Assembly (NCBI RefSeq): GCF_005503365.1
Contig: NZ_SCML01000001.1
Location: 62,001 to 126,000, forward strand
Direction: 5' to 3'
Origin: Hydrogenophaga sp. 2FB
GTDB lineage: Bacteria > Pseudomonadota > Gammaproteobacteria > Burkholderiales > Burkholderiaceae_C
DNA: 64,000 nucleotides
This document shows, in pieces, positions 63,955 through 64,000 of the stretch. A model generated the notes under the pieces. That model was given only the letters and a program-made list of their open reading frames with translations. It had not been told where the DNA came from and ran no database searches. How positions within the stretch are numbered: the first letter of the stretch is position 1; each line of letters starts with the position of its first letter. Both the position numbers and the translations under genes were made by a program.

Positions 63955-64000
63955 ATGAGCGATTCTTCCCGCCCCCTGCTGTTCGATGCCCACGCCCACC
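63955..64000 (+). CDS. Amidohydrolase-family protein, N-terminal fragment (cut by window edge)
   Basis: Only the first 15 codons are in the window. They read MSDSSRPLLFDAHAH, and the DAHAH segment is the metal-binding H-x-H of the first strand in amidohydrolase TIM barrels. The start at 63955 is the first ATG after the putative terminator. Given the hydratase and receptor upstream, a 2-pyrone-4,6-dicarboxylate lactonase-like or other dicarboxylate hydrolase is possible, but this is a guess from context. Confidence 0.5.
   Translation, partial: MSDSSRPLLFDAHAH

Overview
The window is a GC-rich chromosomal segment of a betaproteobacterium, most likely Burkholderiales/Comamonadaceae (Hydrogenophaga-, Acidovorax- or Variovorax-like). 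This rests on four Bug/TctC-type periplasmic solute receptors without tctAB partners, LysR-regulated catabolic cassettes, a ceo/bpe-type efflux locus with a lipase-like gene, and E. coli-like ProVWX. Placement is by gene content only; no database search was run.

Region by region. 1-4.3 kb: the end of a 2-hydroxyacid dehydrogenase, a Bug receptor with a clear promoter and upstream dyad, acetyl-CoA synthetase (acs) and a UPF0114 membrane protein. 4.3-9.3 kb: a betaine/proline uptake operon, proV-proW-proX-proX', with two tandem binding proteins, a long leader and a strong terminator hairpin. 9.3-10.5 kb: a decayed AbiE toxin-antitoxin locus whose operator is still intact. 10.5-13.2 kb: fumC and gltS. 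13.3-20.9 kb: a one-direction operon of acryloyl-CoA reductase, NDP-forming acyl-CoA synthetase, crotonase, Bug receptor, TPP enzyme and LysR, which looks like an uncharacterised acid-catabolism pathway. 21.2-37.8 kb: a two-partner secretion system with a 4970-residue LktA/FhaB-type adhesin and its TpsB transporter. 37.9-39.1 kb: a small ArsR-SRPBCC-GFA operon with tandem operators and a probably leaderless transcript. 39.1-47.1 kb: a fragment of a class I fumarase gene, then a MexEF-OprN/CeoAB-OpcM-type RND pump with a lipase-like protein whose catalytic residues are lost, and a divergent LysR. 47.2-49.5 kb: class I fumarase fumA and murI. 49.6-50.6 kb: an unrecognised protein. 50.7-59 kb: a LysR-controlled cassette of FAH-family hydrolase, HyuA, HyuB, small Cys-rich protein, CobW GTPase and Bug receptor. 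59-61.1 kb: a UMF1-type MFS protein, an acidic conserved protein and tRNA-Leu(UAA). 61.3-64 kb: a two-subunit fumarase/tartrate dehydratase, a Bug receptor and the start of an amidohydrolase.

The most useful new observations are these. (1) Two dyads of the form ACTTTTC-N7-GAAAA(G/C)T, at 1475 and 61259, lie at identical distances from predicted promoters of two Bug-containing transcription units, which suggests a shared activator. (2) The two operons at 13.3-20.9 kb and 51.8-59 kb each join a receptor, a regulator and an unassigned enzyme set. (3) The giant adhesin carries a 300-residue Ala-rich helical insert and two C-x4-C pairs. (4) The efflux-operon hydrolase has Glu in place of its nucleophile Ser. 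(5) The ArsR operon has a compact, probably leaderless autoregulatory promoter. All regulatory calls are by eye.
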